Shown here one piece after another: positions 18,228 to 28,287 of a DNA stretch of 64,000 nt. A model generated the notes under the pieces. That model was not told where the DNA came from, made no database searches, and worked only from the letters and a program-made list of their open reading frames with translations. Every line of letters begins with the position of its first letter. The first letter of the stretch is position 1. The stretch covers positions 62,001 through 126,000 of the forward strand of contig WNNJ02001876.1 of the NCBI GenBank assembly GCA_012934845.2. Direction: 5' to 3'. The position numbers and the translations under genes were made by a program. The stretch is from Pomphorhynchus laevis. Taxonomy: Eukaryota > Acanthocephala > Palaeacanthocephala > Echinorhynchida > Pomphorhynchidae.

Positions 18228-21194
18228 TCAACCAAATGGGTAGGTTAGAAAAGGTGACAAATCAGCCTGGACGTATATCCAACGTCGAACCCTGTTTTTG
18301 AAAGCGAGGAAATTGGTGATGGCAGCGATAGGTTCAGGCAAACTATTCCAAACATCTACTGCCCGTTCAGACAGTCTGTAAAATTTTCGCAGCTTACCCG
18401 GTAATTTTTTAAAAAGCATCTTACAATGGCCTCGCAATCTCGAATTATCTCGAAATCTAACTACACCCAAAGGAAAGCCATCAGCTGAATGTACAATTTT
18501 CCAAAGTGTAATCAGATCAAGAAAAAGATACCGATACCTCACTGATAAAACGTTCAAACATCTTAATCTTGAAATAAAGCTTCCTTGACAACACATCCGA
18601 GAAGCTCGTCTCATTACACTTTCCAAGTTATTCAACTCACTCCTGGTCGTTGGAAAGGTTGCCTGTACACAATACTCAAGATGTGGTCTTACTAGGGCAC
18701 AATAAAGTTTGGCGAAGATTTGCGGCGATAATTTTGCAAAAGTCATTTTTATGCAGTATAAGGCACGTATCGCTTTTAACCGCGCGTGATCACTATTTGC
18801 TCTTGTCTTTAGCGATTCGTGAATTATCACTCCCAGGTCGGGATGTTCTGAGACTCGCTTGATTGAGTGTCCATTTATTTTGTAATCGAAATGAGTTTTA
18901 TCTCTACCCAATCTGATCCATACACATTTTGTCGCGTTGAGTATCAAGCCAGTGCTATTACACCAAGTCCCGATACGGTTAAGGTCACATTGTAAAAATT
19001 CACAATCCGCCTCGTTTTGGGTTGTTGCCCATATTTTAACATCGTCAGCAAATGCCAGGTGAGGACACTTTAACCTTAGGAGTAGGTCATTCAAAAAGAT
19101 GATAAAGAGAAGTGGACCTAGGACCGTGCCCTGAGGAACACCCGAATGAACACGTCGAGCTGTTGACAAAACTTCATCTAATCGCACAACGAATGATCGA
19201 TCCTCGAGAAATGTCTTAATCCAGTTGCAAATTGTCGTAGGTACACCGTAATGACGTAGTAGTGAATCTAAACCAGCATGTGGAACTCTATCAAAGGCCT
19301 TAGAGAAATCAAGAAATATTATATCAACTGTAAGACCCGAACTAAGAGCAGCTACCCAATGTTCGCGAGCATTCAACAGATTAGTTAGGCACGAGCGACC
19401 AGGTCGGAAGCCGTGCTGAGAATCATCAAGAATTTGATATAAATTTAGATGTTCACGTATTCTCTTCGCAATGAGTCTCTCCATAATTTTAGAAATAACA
19501 CTGGTAAGACTAATTGGTCTAAAATCTGAACAAGTTAGTGCCAACTGTTTCTTTGGAATAGGTACAACAATTGCCCTTTTCCAATCATCAGGAATCCACG
19601 AATACTGTAAGCTTCGATGAAATAGAGACGTAAGGCTTGGAGCAATAATGTGCGACAGAGTACGCAAAAGAAAAGGGGATACACCATCTGGTCCTGCAGA
19701 GCCAAAACTATTTAATTTATGGAGTTCAGACTGAACTTCAATGACATTAATAGGAGATATTGGTAAGTTAGATTGTAAGTTGGGCGGGTACTGTATCTGG
19801 TCAATATTCGATTGCGAGGATGGAGATACTACAAAACTGCTTGCAAGAGCTTCCACAATAGCCTCCTTGTCAACTACATCACCACTTTCTAAACGTACAC
19901 AATTAATCGTAGAAGGTAGGATTCGACGATGTCTAACGTATGCCCAAAAACGTTTAGGTGACCTGTTAATGTCAGAAGCAATACCCTCTTCAAATGTTTT
20001 TCTTTTTGAGCGTTTTAGTTGGTTGCATAGATTGCGAAGAGTTTTGTACTCACGGTGCGTAACAGTGTTACGTTGAGAGATTCGCCATAATCGATTTCTT
20101 TCCTTTATCGTAGTCTCCAACTCATTGTCGAACCACAATGGCGTTGTCGTCTTGTAAGCCCTATTTCTTATTGGTGCAAACGTATCCGAAATGGTTATGA
20201 GGTTACTGGTCACTAACGATAAATGATCATCAATTGGAAGATCAGCAGATCCGAAGTTCAGCTGATGACTATAGAGTTGGAGATCTTCCACATTTACTCG
20301 ATTCCAATTACGCTTTCCGATGCCACTGCACTTAGATCGTCGTTGTAAAGTGTGAGCAATCTGTACTGAAATCACACAATGGTCACTGGTTCCTAAAGGA
20401 GACTCGAAATCAACTCTGATTACATCTTCAATGCGCTTGGTAAACCCAAGATCTAATATTGTCTCTGGTTGAGACGATATACATGTTGGCTGATTAATAT
20501 GTTGGATCAGGAGAAGCTCTGCCAGCAAGAATTCAGCAAGCTCGCAGTTTTCGACATTATAGTAATACCGGTTGTTACTAATCCAGTTAACTTGAGGAAG
20601 ATTAAAATCCCCAATAAGGAAGAAATAATTTGAGGAGCAGAATGATCTTAACTGATTTTTCAGAAGATCTAACTGTGTATGAACTGAGGGTGATCTGTAT
20701 ACGACGCAAATATCTATTGAACAATGAGTATCATTGACGCAGAATGACAATAACTCGAATGAATAGTGATCATCGCACAATTCAGTAATCTTCGTAATTG
20801 ATAAGGTGTTTTTAATATAAGCAGCAACACCCCCGCCACGACGACCTGCAACTCTATCTGCTCTCAAAAGTCGATACCCAGAGATAGCCATAAGGTCATC
20901 ATTAATTTGATAATGAAGCCATGACTCAGAAATGCAAAACACGTCAAAATCTTTAAAAGATATAAACTGCTGCACTTCAGACAATTGAGCAGGTAAGCTT
21001 CTGATATTGGAGTAACCTACCACCAGAGGACATTCATTATTACATATTCTCTCTGAACAATTAGATGGCAACTTCCTTTCCAAACATATATCCACTAGAT
21101 GTCCAATCATGGCGTTGTAAGGTCTAGAGAAAGATTGATCGATCTCCATCGAACTGCAGGACGCCACCTCACAACCCGAAAATTTCGAATGCAC
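18228..21194 (-). CDS. LINE4 ORF2: AP endonuclease and reverse transcriptase, intact
   Basis: The 988-residue protein makes the nick and copies the RNA in target-primed reverse transcription. Endonuclease motifs are VGYSNIRSLPAQLSEV (about 58), VFCISESWLH (about 88), RGGGVAAYI, VVYRSPS, FFLIGDFNLPQVNW (about 190) and GTSDHCVISV (about 265). The RT has FRPISLTSVISKIMERL (about 545), IIFLDFSKAFDRVPH (about 625), SGVPQGTVLGPLLF (about 683) and LAFADDVKIW (about 712). The thumb and C-terminal region end at the natural stop. Its start overlaps ORF1 by 88 bases. Length and order fit CR1/jockey-group ORF2. No lesion is visible. Confidence 0.92.
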   Translation of the reverse strand: MHSKFSGCEVASCSSMEIDQSFSRPYNAMIGHLVDICLERKLPSNCSERICNNECPLVVGYSNIRSLPAQLSEVQQFISFKDFDVFCISESWLHYQINDDLMAISGYRLLRADRVAGRRGGGVAAYIKNTLSITKITELCDDHYSFELLSFCVNDTHCSIDICVVYRSPSVHTQLDLLKNQLRSFCSSNYFFLIGDFNLPQVNWISNNRYYYNVENCELAEFLLAELLLIQHINQPTCISSQPETILDLGFTKRIEDVIRVDFESPLGTSDHCVISVQIAHTLQRRSKCSGIGKRNWNRVNVEDLQLYSHQLNFGSADLPIDDHLSLVTSNLITISDTFAPIRNRAYKTTTPLWFDNELETTIKERNRLWRISQRNTVTHREYKTLRNLCNQLKRSKRKTFEEGIASDINRSPKRFWAYVRHRRILPSTINCVRLESGDVVDKEAIVEALASSFVVSPSSQSNIDQIQYPPNLQSNLPISPINVIEVQSELHKLNSFGSAGPDGVSPFLLRTLSHIIAPSLTSLFHRSLQYSWIPDDWKRAIVVPIPKKQLALTCSDFRPISLTSVISKIMERLIAKRIREHLNLYQILDDSQHGFRPGRSCLTNLLNAREHWVAALSSGLTVDIIFLDFSKAFDRVPHAGLDSLLRHYGVPTTICNWIKTFLEDRSFVVRLDEVLSTARRVHSGVPQGTVLGPLLFIIFLNDLLLRLKCPHLAFADDVKIWATTQNEADCEFLQCDLNRIGTWCNSTGLILNATKCVWIRLGRDKTHFDYKINGHSIKRVSEHPDLGVIIHESLKTRANSDHARLKAIRALYCIKMTFAKLSPQIFAKLYCALVRPHLEYCVQATFPTTRSELNNLESVMRRASRMCCQGSFISRLRCLNVLSVRYRYLFLDLITLWKIVHSADGFPLGVVRFRDNSRLRGHCKMLFKKLPGKLRKFYRLSERAVDVWNSLPEPIAAITNFLAFKNRVRRWIYVQADLSPFLTYPFG

Positions 21195-22343
21195 AGATTC
21201 GATTCACCGTTTTGCAGCCTGTAATGAAGTTCCGCCTTGATATCCTTCAATTTTTGCCTGTCTTCGAGAGAAAGATCACGTAAAATTCGTATTTTGTTAC
21301 CTTTAAGTCGATAACCACGGTCTAAAAGACACTTTGCTTGCTCTGCCGATCCTAACACAACCTTTAGCAATCGTGATCTATCGTTTTTCTTACCCAACCT
21401 ATAGAGCTGCCTTACTAAAATAGACGATGCGACCTCTTCCTCACCTTTTTCGAGCAAATTAGAAAAGAACACACGTAAACCGGCAATATCATCATCAAGC
21501 CGCTCCTGTGCACTTGAGGCTGATGACTCATCTAAACCCCAAATAAGTATGTTACAGCCCCTATTTAATGTATGATTGCGATCTGTGTGACTTTTATTAT
21601 CAAAATACGTTTTTTTTGCTGAAAGAATCGCTGCCGTCACCACCCTCATCCGGTTTGCTTCTTGCGTCTCGCCCTTGTTCCATCTCATTTGAACAAATAC
21701 ACTTGAAAGCTGAGTGAACATTATCTATATCGACGTCTGTATCATTGTGTGAAGCTCGTTCATCGGTGACTCCAGTTATACCGATTTCATTGCGATAATC
21801 ATTAATCACCGATATAGACGATACTTCGTAATTGTCCGATACCTTCAAAGCATCATTGTCCAGCGACACCGACGGCTCACCACTAACAACCGATATTGAC
21901 GACGCACTATTGCCTTCAAATTTCTTACTCAACGTTTGCATCACGCGTGAATTTGGATGACCTTTTTTCCAGATACGGGATGAACTTGGTATTTCGCTAT
22001 TTGTATTTTTAGTGTTCTGAACGTGAAACTCTTGAATGGGTATATCTTTATAGGTATCTGATTCGCCAGAACTTTGTACTTCCCGATCGATGCAACTTTT
22101 TGAATATGTGTTCCTTTCCGAAGCATTTGTAGATATTTTCTCGTCACAATGGCCCTTCAAATGAATTAGCAAAGATGCGCAGCAGTACCCACAGTAAAAT
22201 GATTTATTCGATAGCGCAGATTTCTTTTCCTCCGGAAACGATACACTTGTCCACACACTACAATCTTCACTAGAACATTGAATCTGATGATCCACAAACT
22301 TTGTTGCAATAGCTCGCTTTGTAGTCTTCCTCTGTTTGACCAT
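21107..22343 (-). CDS. LINE4 ORF1 protein, split by an A8 run
   Basis: The start MVKQRKTTKRA at 22343 is chosen because LINE3 ORF1 begins MGGRKKTTK; an in-frame ATG at 22409 is less likely. The finger IQCSSEDCSVWTSVSF and FYCGYCCASL gives C-x4-C-x-V-W-T ... C-x2-C. SSRIWKKGHPNSRVMQ follows in the middle. The frame stops at 21600 just after a run of eight A's (21610-21617), and the other frame carries on through NILIWGLDESS, RLDDDIAGLRVFF, YRLGKKNDRSRLLKVVL and IRILRDLSLEDRQKL to 21107: the RRM-like core. This could be a one-base sequencing or replication slip, or frameshifting at the A run. Confidence 0.8.
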
Positions 22344-22394
22344 GATGTTTGATATTGGTTCTTCGGTATAATTGTCTGTGTCGAATTTGTATTG

Positions 22395-22450
22395 TGTAAG
22401 TAGTTCCAATTTGTTGTATTTACTTTAGATTGTAATTTGTGTAAGTAGTT
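22395..22450 (-). promoter_or_regulatory. LINE4 leader with duplicated AACTACTTACA and shared 21-base block
   Basis: Two copies of the sense motif AACTACTTACAC (near 22395-22405 and 22440-22450) flank the 21-base block 22414-22434 that is identical to the REL3 leader. The first is about 50 bases before ORF1. Confidence 0.5.
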
Positions 22451-22494
22451 TATTAAGCAGCCAAGAAAGTTCAAACTAGAACTATATGTAACCT

Positions 22495-22556
22495 TGTATG
22501 TTTATTAGAAACCAAATTTTTTTTAAGTACGTTTTTTTTATAATACGTTTAAATTA
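22495..22556. other. Upstream block resembling the REL4 upstream region
   Basis: TGTATGTTTATTAGAAACC followed by a T run matches 55838-55865 upstream of REL4 except for one base and the T-run length. It is a further block shared between different LINE types. Confidence 0.5.
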
Positions 22557-22646
22557 TCTTGCTAGCAACAACTACTTCTAAATGGGGCCATACAACAACT
22601 ACTTCTAAATGGGGCCATACAACAACAACTAAATGGGGCCATACAT
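22557..22646. repeat. 27-bp minisatellite, about 3 copies
   Basis: ACAACTACTTCTAAATGGGG and CCATACA are repeated two and a half times upstream of LINE4. It includes an AACTACTT core like the leader motif, but in the opposite orientation relative to LINE4. Confidence 0.8.
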
Positions 22647-23202
22647 AACTTAATGTTGATGTGCGTATTATTAAATGAATAATAATTATTAAAAGATAAA
22701 ACAATTGAAAACAATAATTTACAATTTCTAAAAAATAATAATACAATTTATATAATTTTTTCTAAAAATAATATATTCTAATAGTAAGAAGATAACAGTA
22801 ATAGATGTGGCGGCATATCAATCGAGTTGCATGGATAAGTCGAGGTTAAAATCTGATAACGTAGCAGTTCCTCCTGATGAGCTTTATTTCTAATTCTTAT
22901 GCATAGTATGTTATTTATTATTCGATTCATAAAAATTGATTTTTATTTAAAATTTTAATTATAAATTTTAACTTGATATAAATTATTTATTTATTCCAAT
23001 ACAAGCAATAAATAAATATTTATCTCAAGCAATAAGGGGTAGTCGCTCCACAAGAGGCAATTCCTATCATTTGAATGAATCACATATGACGAATGAAGAT
23101 CGCGACAAATACGAATAAAGAACTTAATGACAATAACTAAAACTTTCACTAAGATTTGTTTTTTTTTGTGAAAATAAATTTTCTTTGCTTTGAAAAAAAA
23201 TT
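22647..23202. other. AT-rich spacer with one dispersed-repeat fragment
   Basis: No gene is seen. Bases 22863-22940 (GTAGCAGTTCCTCCTGATGA onward to TCATAAAAATTGA) are a diverged copy of the dispersed repeat that clusters at 26370-28100 and 32215-32440. Confidence 0.6.
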
Positions 23203-26200
23203 ATTCCAATACATACCAAAGCCAAAAGGCTATTCAGACAGAGTCCAACAAAAAAAGAAAAAAAGCAAATAGTCAGTCAACGTAGCTAATTAGGGTATTC
23301 CAGTGGTAGTGTTGAATGGCGGCATTGTTCACATATCCATTTGTAGCATCGTGATTTAAACGTTCTCAAACTGGGGGCTGCAACGACTTCCTCAGGCAAC
23401 GAATTCCACATGTTAATTCCTCTCCTCGAGAGTCTATACACTTTTGGTAATCTGCCAAATCCAAATTTATACAAGACTCTGCTATGTCCACGTAACATAC
23501 CTACCCGCCTAGTGATTACATCGGTAGGATAACCCACCGCATCATTCGACATATGTCATAGACATAGCATTTCCAAGGATATGAACCTCTCACGTACCAA
23601 CAACATCCCAATACGACTTAGACGTACATAATTGTCAATACCACTTAAGCCAATACAGAACCTCGATCCGCGCCTAAGAATAGACTCCAGGTCTAATAGT
23701 TCTTGCTAAGTGACAGGGAAACAAGCATGAATGCAGTACTCCAAGTGTGGCCTGACGGTGGAGATAAATAGCCTCTTAAACATATGACAGCTTAACCTGA
23801 TGAATGCATTCTAATACAATATAACGCCCTAGTAGCTTTACCTAAAAAGAAGTCGGTGTTCAACTTTGTTTTCAAGGATCGATGGACAATAATCCCTAAA
23901 TCCGTATGATGAGACACCTTTTTTAAGACAAGATCTCCAATATAGTACCTTAGAGTTTCAATCGGGCGACCTAGTTGCATGAGGACACATTTATCAACGT
24001 TCAACCGTAGTCCGGTAGAATCGCACCACTTGATTAGATGGGTTAGATTATTTTGTAACGATACTCGATCAGCAGGACTTGTAATGATCGACTATATCTT
24101 TAGATATGATAAGCGGAGTAGCAGATCATTAATGAAGATTATAAAGAGCAGTTGGCGAAGGACTGGTCCCTCGGAACGCCAGATTTAACATTCAATGAAT
24201 AAGAAAGCACACACCCCCCCACAAATATATGAATGTAGTCCATAGTGATACAGTAAAGACACTATGCCGTCGTGTGGTACCCTATCAAAAGCTTTCGAAA
24301 AATCAAGGAATACTGTATGAACCTGAAACCCAGCCCCTATAGCGTCAGTTCATATTTCACGCGCAGTTAGTAGGTTAGTGAGGCATGAACGTCCGATCCT
24401 GAAACCATGTTAAGATTCAATCAATATGTGATTACAATCCAAATGATCCATGATTCTACTAGCAATGATTTTTTCTAAAAGTTTGCAGAATACGCTGGTC
24501 AAGCGAATGAGCCGAAAGTTCGCGCAAAAGCTAGCAGGATGCTTTTTGGGAATAGGCACCACAATTGCACACTTCCTACTGTCAGGAATCCAAGATGTGT
24601 CCGAGCTGTATCTGAAGAACATAGTTAAATCATTGCTCAGTACGTTCGCTAGGGATTTGACGAGGAAGGGGGCAATATTGTCTGGTCCCGGAGATGTAAA
24701 CGGATCGAGCTTCATGACCTCATTCAACACCTCATCTACTCTTAGTGGACGAACACAACACCGATGAGCAACCGCAACATACTTCCAATTAAAGTGATGC
24801 AGTTTGTTAGAGATCAAAGCCTGCACCAAGAAGCCACCAGCTAAATGTTGGGGGATTAGAGACGGCTCGGTCAAAGTTTCAATTGGCGTTTGGATTGAGC
24901 TAATTGTGGCGACAAGTGTTCTGTTGTTTCTTACATAAGACCAAAACCTCCTAGGATTCAAAGATGCATCCCTGGTGATACTATCGTCGTACGAATAGCG
25001 TTTCTGAAATTTTAGCCGATTCCATAAGTTTTGAGAGTCGATGTAGGCACGCTTGGAAGCAAGAGAACGCCTAAATTTGCGCCACAATTTGTTGAGGAAT
25101 CTGATAGCATCAAGAAGCACTCTGTCATACCCAGGAGGATGCCCATGTTTGGACTTGCAGGCACGTAACGGAGTAAGGATATCAGAAATTCGCTTCAATT
25201 CATCATGAAGCAGATCAAAGACTACTGGAACCACCAAGATACCCAAACGTCACACAAACACTTAGTAAAGACCAAAATGAGTATAGAAGGCGTTAATGTC
25301 ACACAAGTAGGTTCTTTAATCTGATGAACTAGTAGCATCTCGAGTAACATAAATTCACTTAGTACTCTTCCAATTTCGTGAATTGGTCGTGAATGATTAT
25401 TTTTCCAGTCTATTTGGAGGATATTGAAGTCACCCAGAAGCAAAATCATAGGATACGAAGATAAACTCAGCAAATGTGGTTTAAGAGAGTCAAATCTTAA
25501 TTCATAGGATGGAGAACGTTAAAGGACACAGAATCAGGATCGTTGACCATTTCCCAGTGTAAAAGCAATACCTTCAAAGGAAGAACCAATATCGTCACGA
25601 AAAGCTGAGATATTCGATACCAGGAGACTATTTCGAACATAGGCGGCTACCCCACCTCCACGTTTACCACACGAGCGATCTGAACGTATTAGAAAATAGT
25701 TAAGGATGTCAACACAATCATCCGAAATGTTAGAATGTACCTATGTTTCGGTTATACAAAATACATGAAAACGTTTCAAAGCAACTATGAATTTAATTTC
25801 AGAGAACTGAGCCAGGAGACTACGAACATTTGAATAACCGACAAAAATGTTCGTATAATGGAAAAATCTGACACGCTCGGTAACGCTAGCGAAGTCTACT
25901 AGTTTCCCTACACACGACTCATCACTACTAAAGAGGTCTGACTCTACAGAAGTAAGAGATGCCATCGGACAGTCGGACGCCACTTGACCACCCGAAAATT
26001 CTGGACAAATAGGTTGCCTTCACCACTTTCCAGCCGTCGATGCAACTCGTGGAAAGCCTCGTGTCTTTTTAAACGATCTGCAGGAGATAAATAACGGAGT
26101 ATATAAAAAATCAGAGCGCGATAATCTAACTGAATGCTTTGAGTAGTAAGTCAACCTGATCTTTTGATTCTAGAAAAACTTTTAAAAGTATCGGCCTATC

Positions 26201-26300
26201 TAAAAGTGTCTTGCCTAGACGAAAAGCTCTTCAAACTTTAAGATACTTCCCAACATCCACATCGCTCTGGAGAAAAATCTTAGAAAAAGAATTATATAAT
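23203..26300 (-). mobile_element. Decayed CR1-like LINE, copy B
   Basis: Sense order: ORF1 end at 26300-25985 (LRYLSPADRLKRHEAFHEL, NLFVQNFRVVKWRP), ORF2 start near 25983 (MASDCPMASLTSVESDLFSS), endonuclease fragments (FVGYSNVRSLLAQFSEIKF; LLGDFNILQIDW at about 25440), linker plus RT N-part in one 278-codon frame (25246-24410, with RRFWSYVRNNRTLV and SPGPDNIAPFLVKSL), then broken RT blocks and the C-terminal WNSLPEEVVAAPSLRTFKSR at about 23400. The 3' end reads TTTGGCTTTGGTATGTATTG. It is the same family as copy A and retains about 1 kb that copy A lost. Many stops and frameshifts are present. Confidence 0.88.
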
Positions 26301-26371
26301 TATTTATTATTTATCTTTATTTATATATAAAATACGTAGACTCGATTATCTGATTTATTGAGAATATCCCA
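26301..26371. other. AT-rich spacer
   Basis: Short AT-rich joint between LINE copy B and the dispersed repeats; the string AATACGTAGACTCGATTATC begins the repeat-type sequence. Confidence 0.5.
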
Positions 26372-28100
26372 CATCAGGAGGAACTAGCAAAGCAGTTCCT
26401 CCTGATGACCTCTATTTCTTATTCTGATACAACGTCTGTTATTTATTAGTCAATTCATAAAAATGACGTTTATTTTAAATTTTATTTTTTATTTTTTATT
26501 TTTATTTTTTTTTTAACTTGATTTAAATTATAGAAAATCTAAAAACAATTATTAATTTTATTATTTAATTATTAAATTTTGATTTAGCATTATTATGTTT
26601 TGTTTATTTTATAATTATATAACAATACGTAGACTCAGTTAGCTGATTTAATTGGTAAATTTTTAATTTTGCTTAACCCATATATTTTTTAACAATTTTG
26701 AAAATAATGAAAATCATGTTGAATCGTAAATCATTTATATAATGTGACGCCAAATCGTCAATATTTCTATATTTCTCGATGCGATGTATTTTGCGCAATT
26801 CTAATGGGGCCGAAACCTGATAGCATAGCAGTTCCTCCTGATGACCTCTAATTCTTATTCTTGATACAACGTCTGTTATTTATTAGTCAATTCATAAAAA
26901 TGACGTTTATTTTAAATTTCATTTTTTATTTTTTATTTTTATTTTTTTATTTTCTTTATTTTTTTATTTATTTGATGCTATTTATTTTATTAATTTTTTT
27001 ATCATGTCATACAGCGTTTTATATAAGAACCTTCCTTTCACAGCAGACTTACAGTATCGAAATTTATATTGTGACCACTCCAATTATTAATAATTAATTA
27101 GTAATAATTAGTAATTAATTAACCGATTATTAATTAATCGGGTAATTCTTAATTTCTTATATACTTTACTGTATATAAATGGTCAGATATTCAATCTTGA
27201 GGAGTTAGGGGCCGAAACCTGATAGCATAGCATGCTATTTAAATATATATATTTTATTATTTTAACATTTCAACATAACATACAATTTTGGTTAATGGGC
27301 CCTTACTTTTACATTTCAATTTTTTATTTTAACTCGATTTAAATTATAGAAAATCTAAAAACAATTATTAATTTTATTATTTAATTATTAAATTTTGATT
27401 TAGCATTATTATGTTTTGTTTATTTTATAATTATATTAAATACGTAGACTCAGTTAGCTGATTTGATTGTAAAAAATATATCCATCCTGATCTGTATTTT
27501 CAATTACAAATTTTTATGGATGGATAATAAATAATATACTTTGTGTCAGAACAAGATACTAGATAGTTTTATCAGAGTTAATAAATCATTAGCATGTATT
27601 TGGCCCCGCTGCTATGTTGGGTAGAGGAGTTAGGGGCCGAAACCTGATAGCATAGCAGTTCCTCCTGATGACCTCTAATTCTTATTCTGATACAACGTCT
27701 GTTATTTATTAGTCAATTCATAAAAATGACGTTTATTTTAAATTTCATTTTTTTTATTTTAACTTGATTTAAATTATAGAAAATCTAAAAACAATTATTA
27801 ATTTTATTATTTAATTATTAAATTTTGATTTAGCATTATTATGTTTTGTTTATTTTATAATTATATTAAATACGTAGACTCAGTTAGCTGATTTGATTAT
27901 TAAATTAATCTTGCAACCTAATGCTATCAGAGTATTTAAAAGTTCAATTCTGAGTACATTATGCTAAGTAAAAATGTATTCAATTGAAATTGTGTAAGTT
28001 CATTGATTTTCTCGTTTTTGTCATAGATTTTCTAAAAGTAGCAATCAAAATCCAATAAATTGTTATTAAATACGTAGACTCATTCAGCTAAACTTATTCA
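26372..28100. repeat. Cluster of a dispersed AT-rich repeat (about 250-bp unit)
   Basis: The block GCCGAAACCTGATAGCATAG then CAGTTCCTCCTGATGACCTC and TACAACGTCTGTTATTTATT occurs at about 26394, 26811, 27213 (start only) and 27636. Its other end, AATACGTAGACTCAGTTAGC, occurs at 26630, 27450, 27869 and 28069. The unit at 27636-27893 looks complete. At 26372-26407 two copies meet head to head, giving 14-bp inverted arms. Another copy is at 32222-32436. Because 27508-27660 also copies the right end of the element at 28288-32131, the repeat may be the terminal repeat of that element. Confidence 0.75.
27262..27305 (-). mobile_element. Short copy of the REL2 3' end
   Basis: ACATTTCAACATAACATACA and AATTTTGGTT then AATGGGCCCTTA repeat 9420-9465 at the 3' end of REL2, but lack the eight bases ACCCGCAA from the conserved box. 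Confidence 0.75.
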
Positions 28101-28287
28101 TAAAAATGAAGTTTATTTTCTTCATTGAAGTTTATTTTAAATTTCAATTTTTTCTTTTAACTTGTTTTAAATTATAAAAAATCTTTTATGACAATTATTA
28201 AAAATAAGTATAAAAAACAATTATAAATTTATATTTTTTATATTATGTTTATTTTATAATTTTTTAATTATATAGCATGTTATTCTT

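Larger units (their letters stand above)
18150..22470 (-). mobile_element. LINE4: near-full-length, near-intact CR1-like LINE
   Basis: In sense order it has leader blocks (22395-22450), ORF1 from 22343, ORF2 21194-18228 and a 3' UTR with a TAA-type triplet tail at about 18155. ORF2 is completely open. ORF1 is interrupted only at a run of eight A's. A nearly identical 5'-truncated copy lies in opposite orientation at 201-2132. Flanking sequences at 18089-18106 and 22655-22672 share an identical 18-base string, so the element may sit inside a duplicated target. It is the best candidate in the window for a recently active element. Confidence 0.9.

Noticed and set aside
26394-26440. Hammerhead in the dispersed repeat (GAAAC followed by CCTGATGA)
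   Set aside because: The bases next to CTGATGA and GAA do not pair to make helix II, and no helix I or III with a cleavage triplet could be placed on either strand.
26861-27097. 78-codon Phe/Leu-rich ORF
   Set aside because: Translation of T-rich repeat DNA; looks like a membrane protein only because of base composition.
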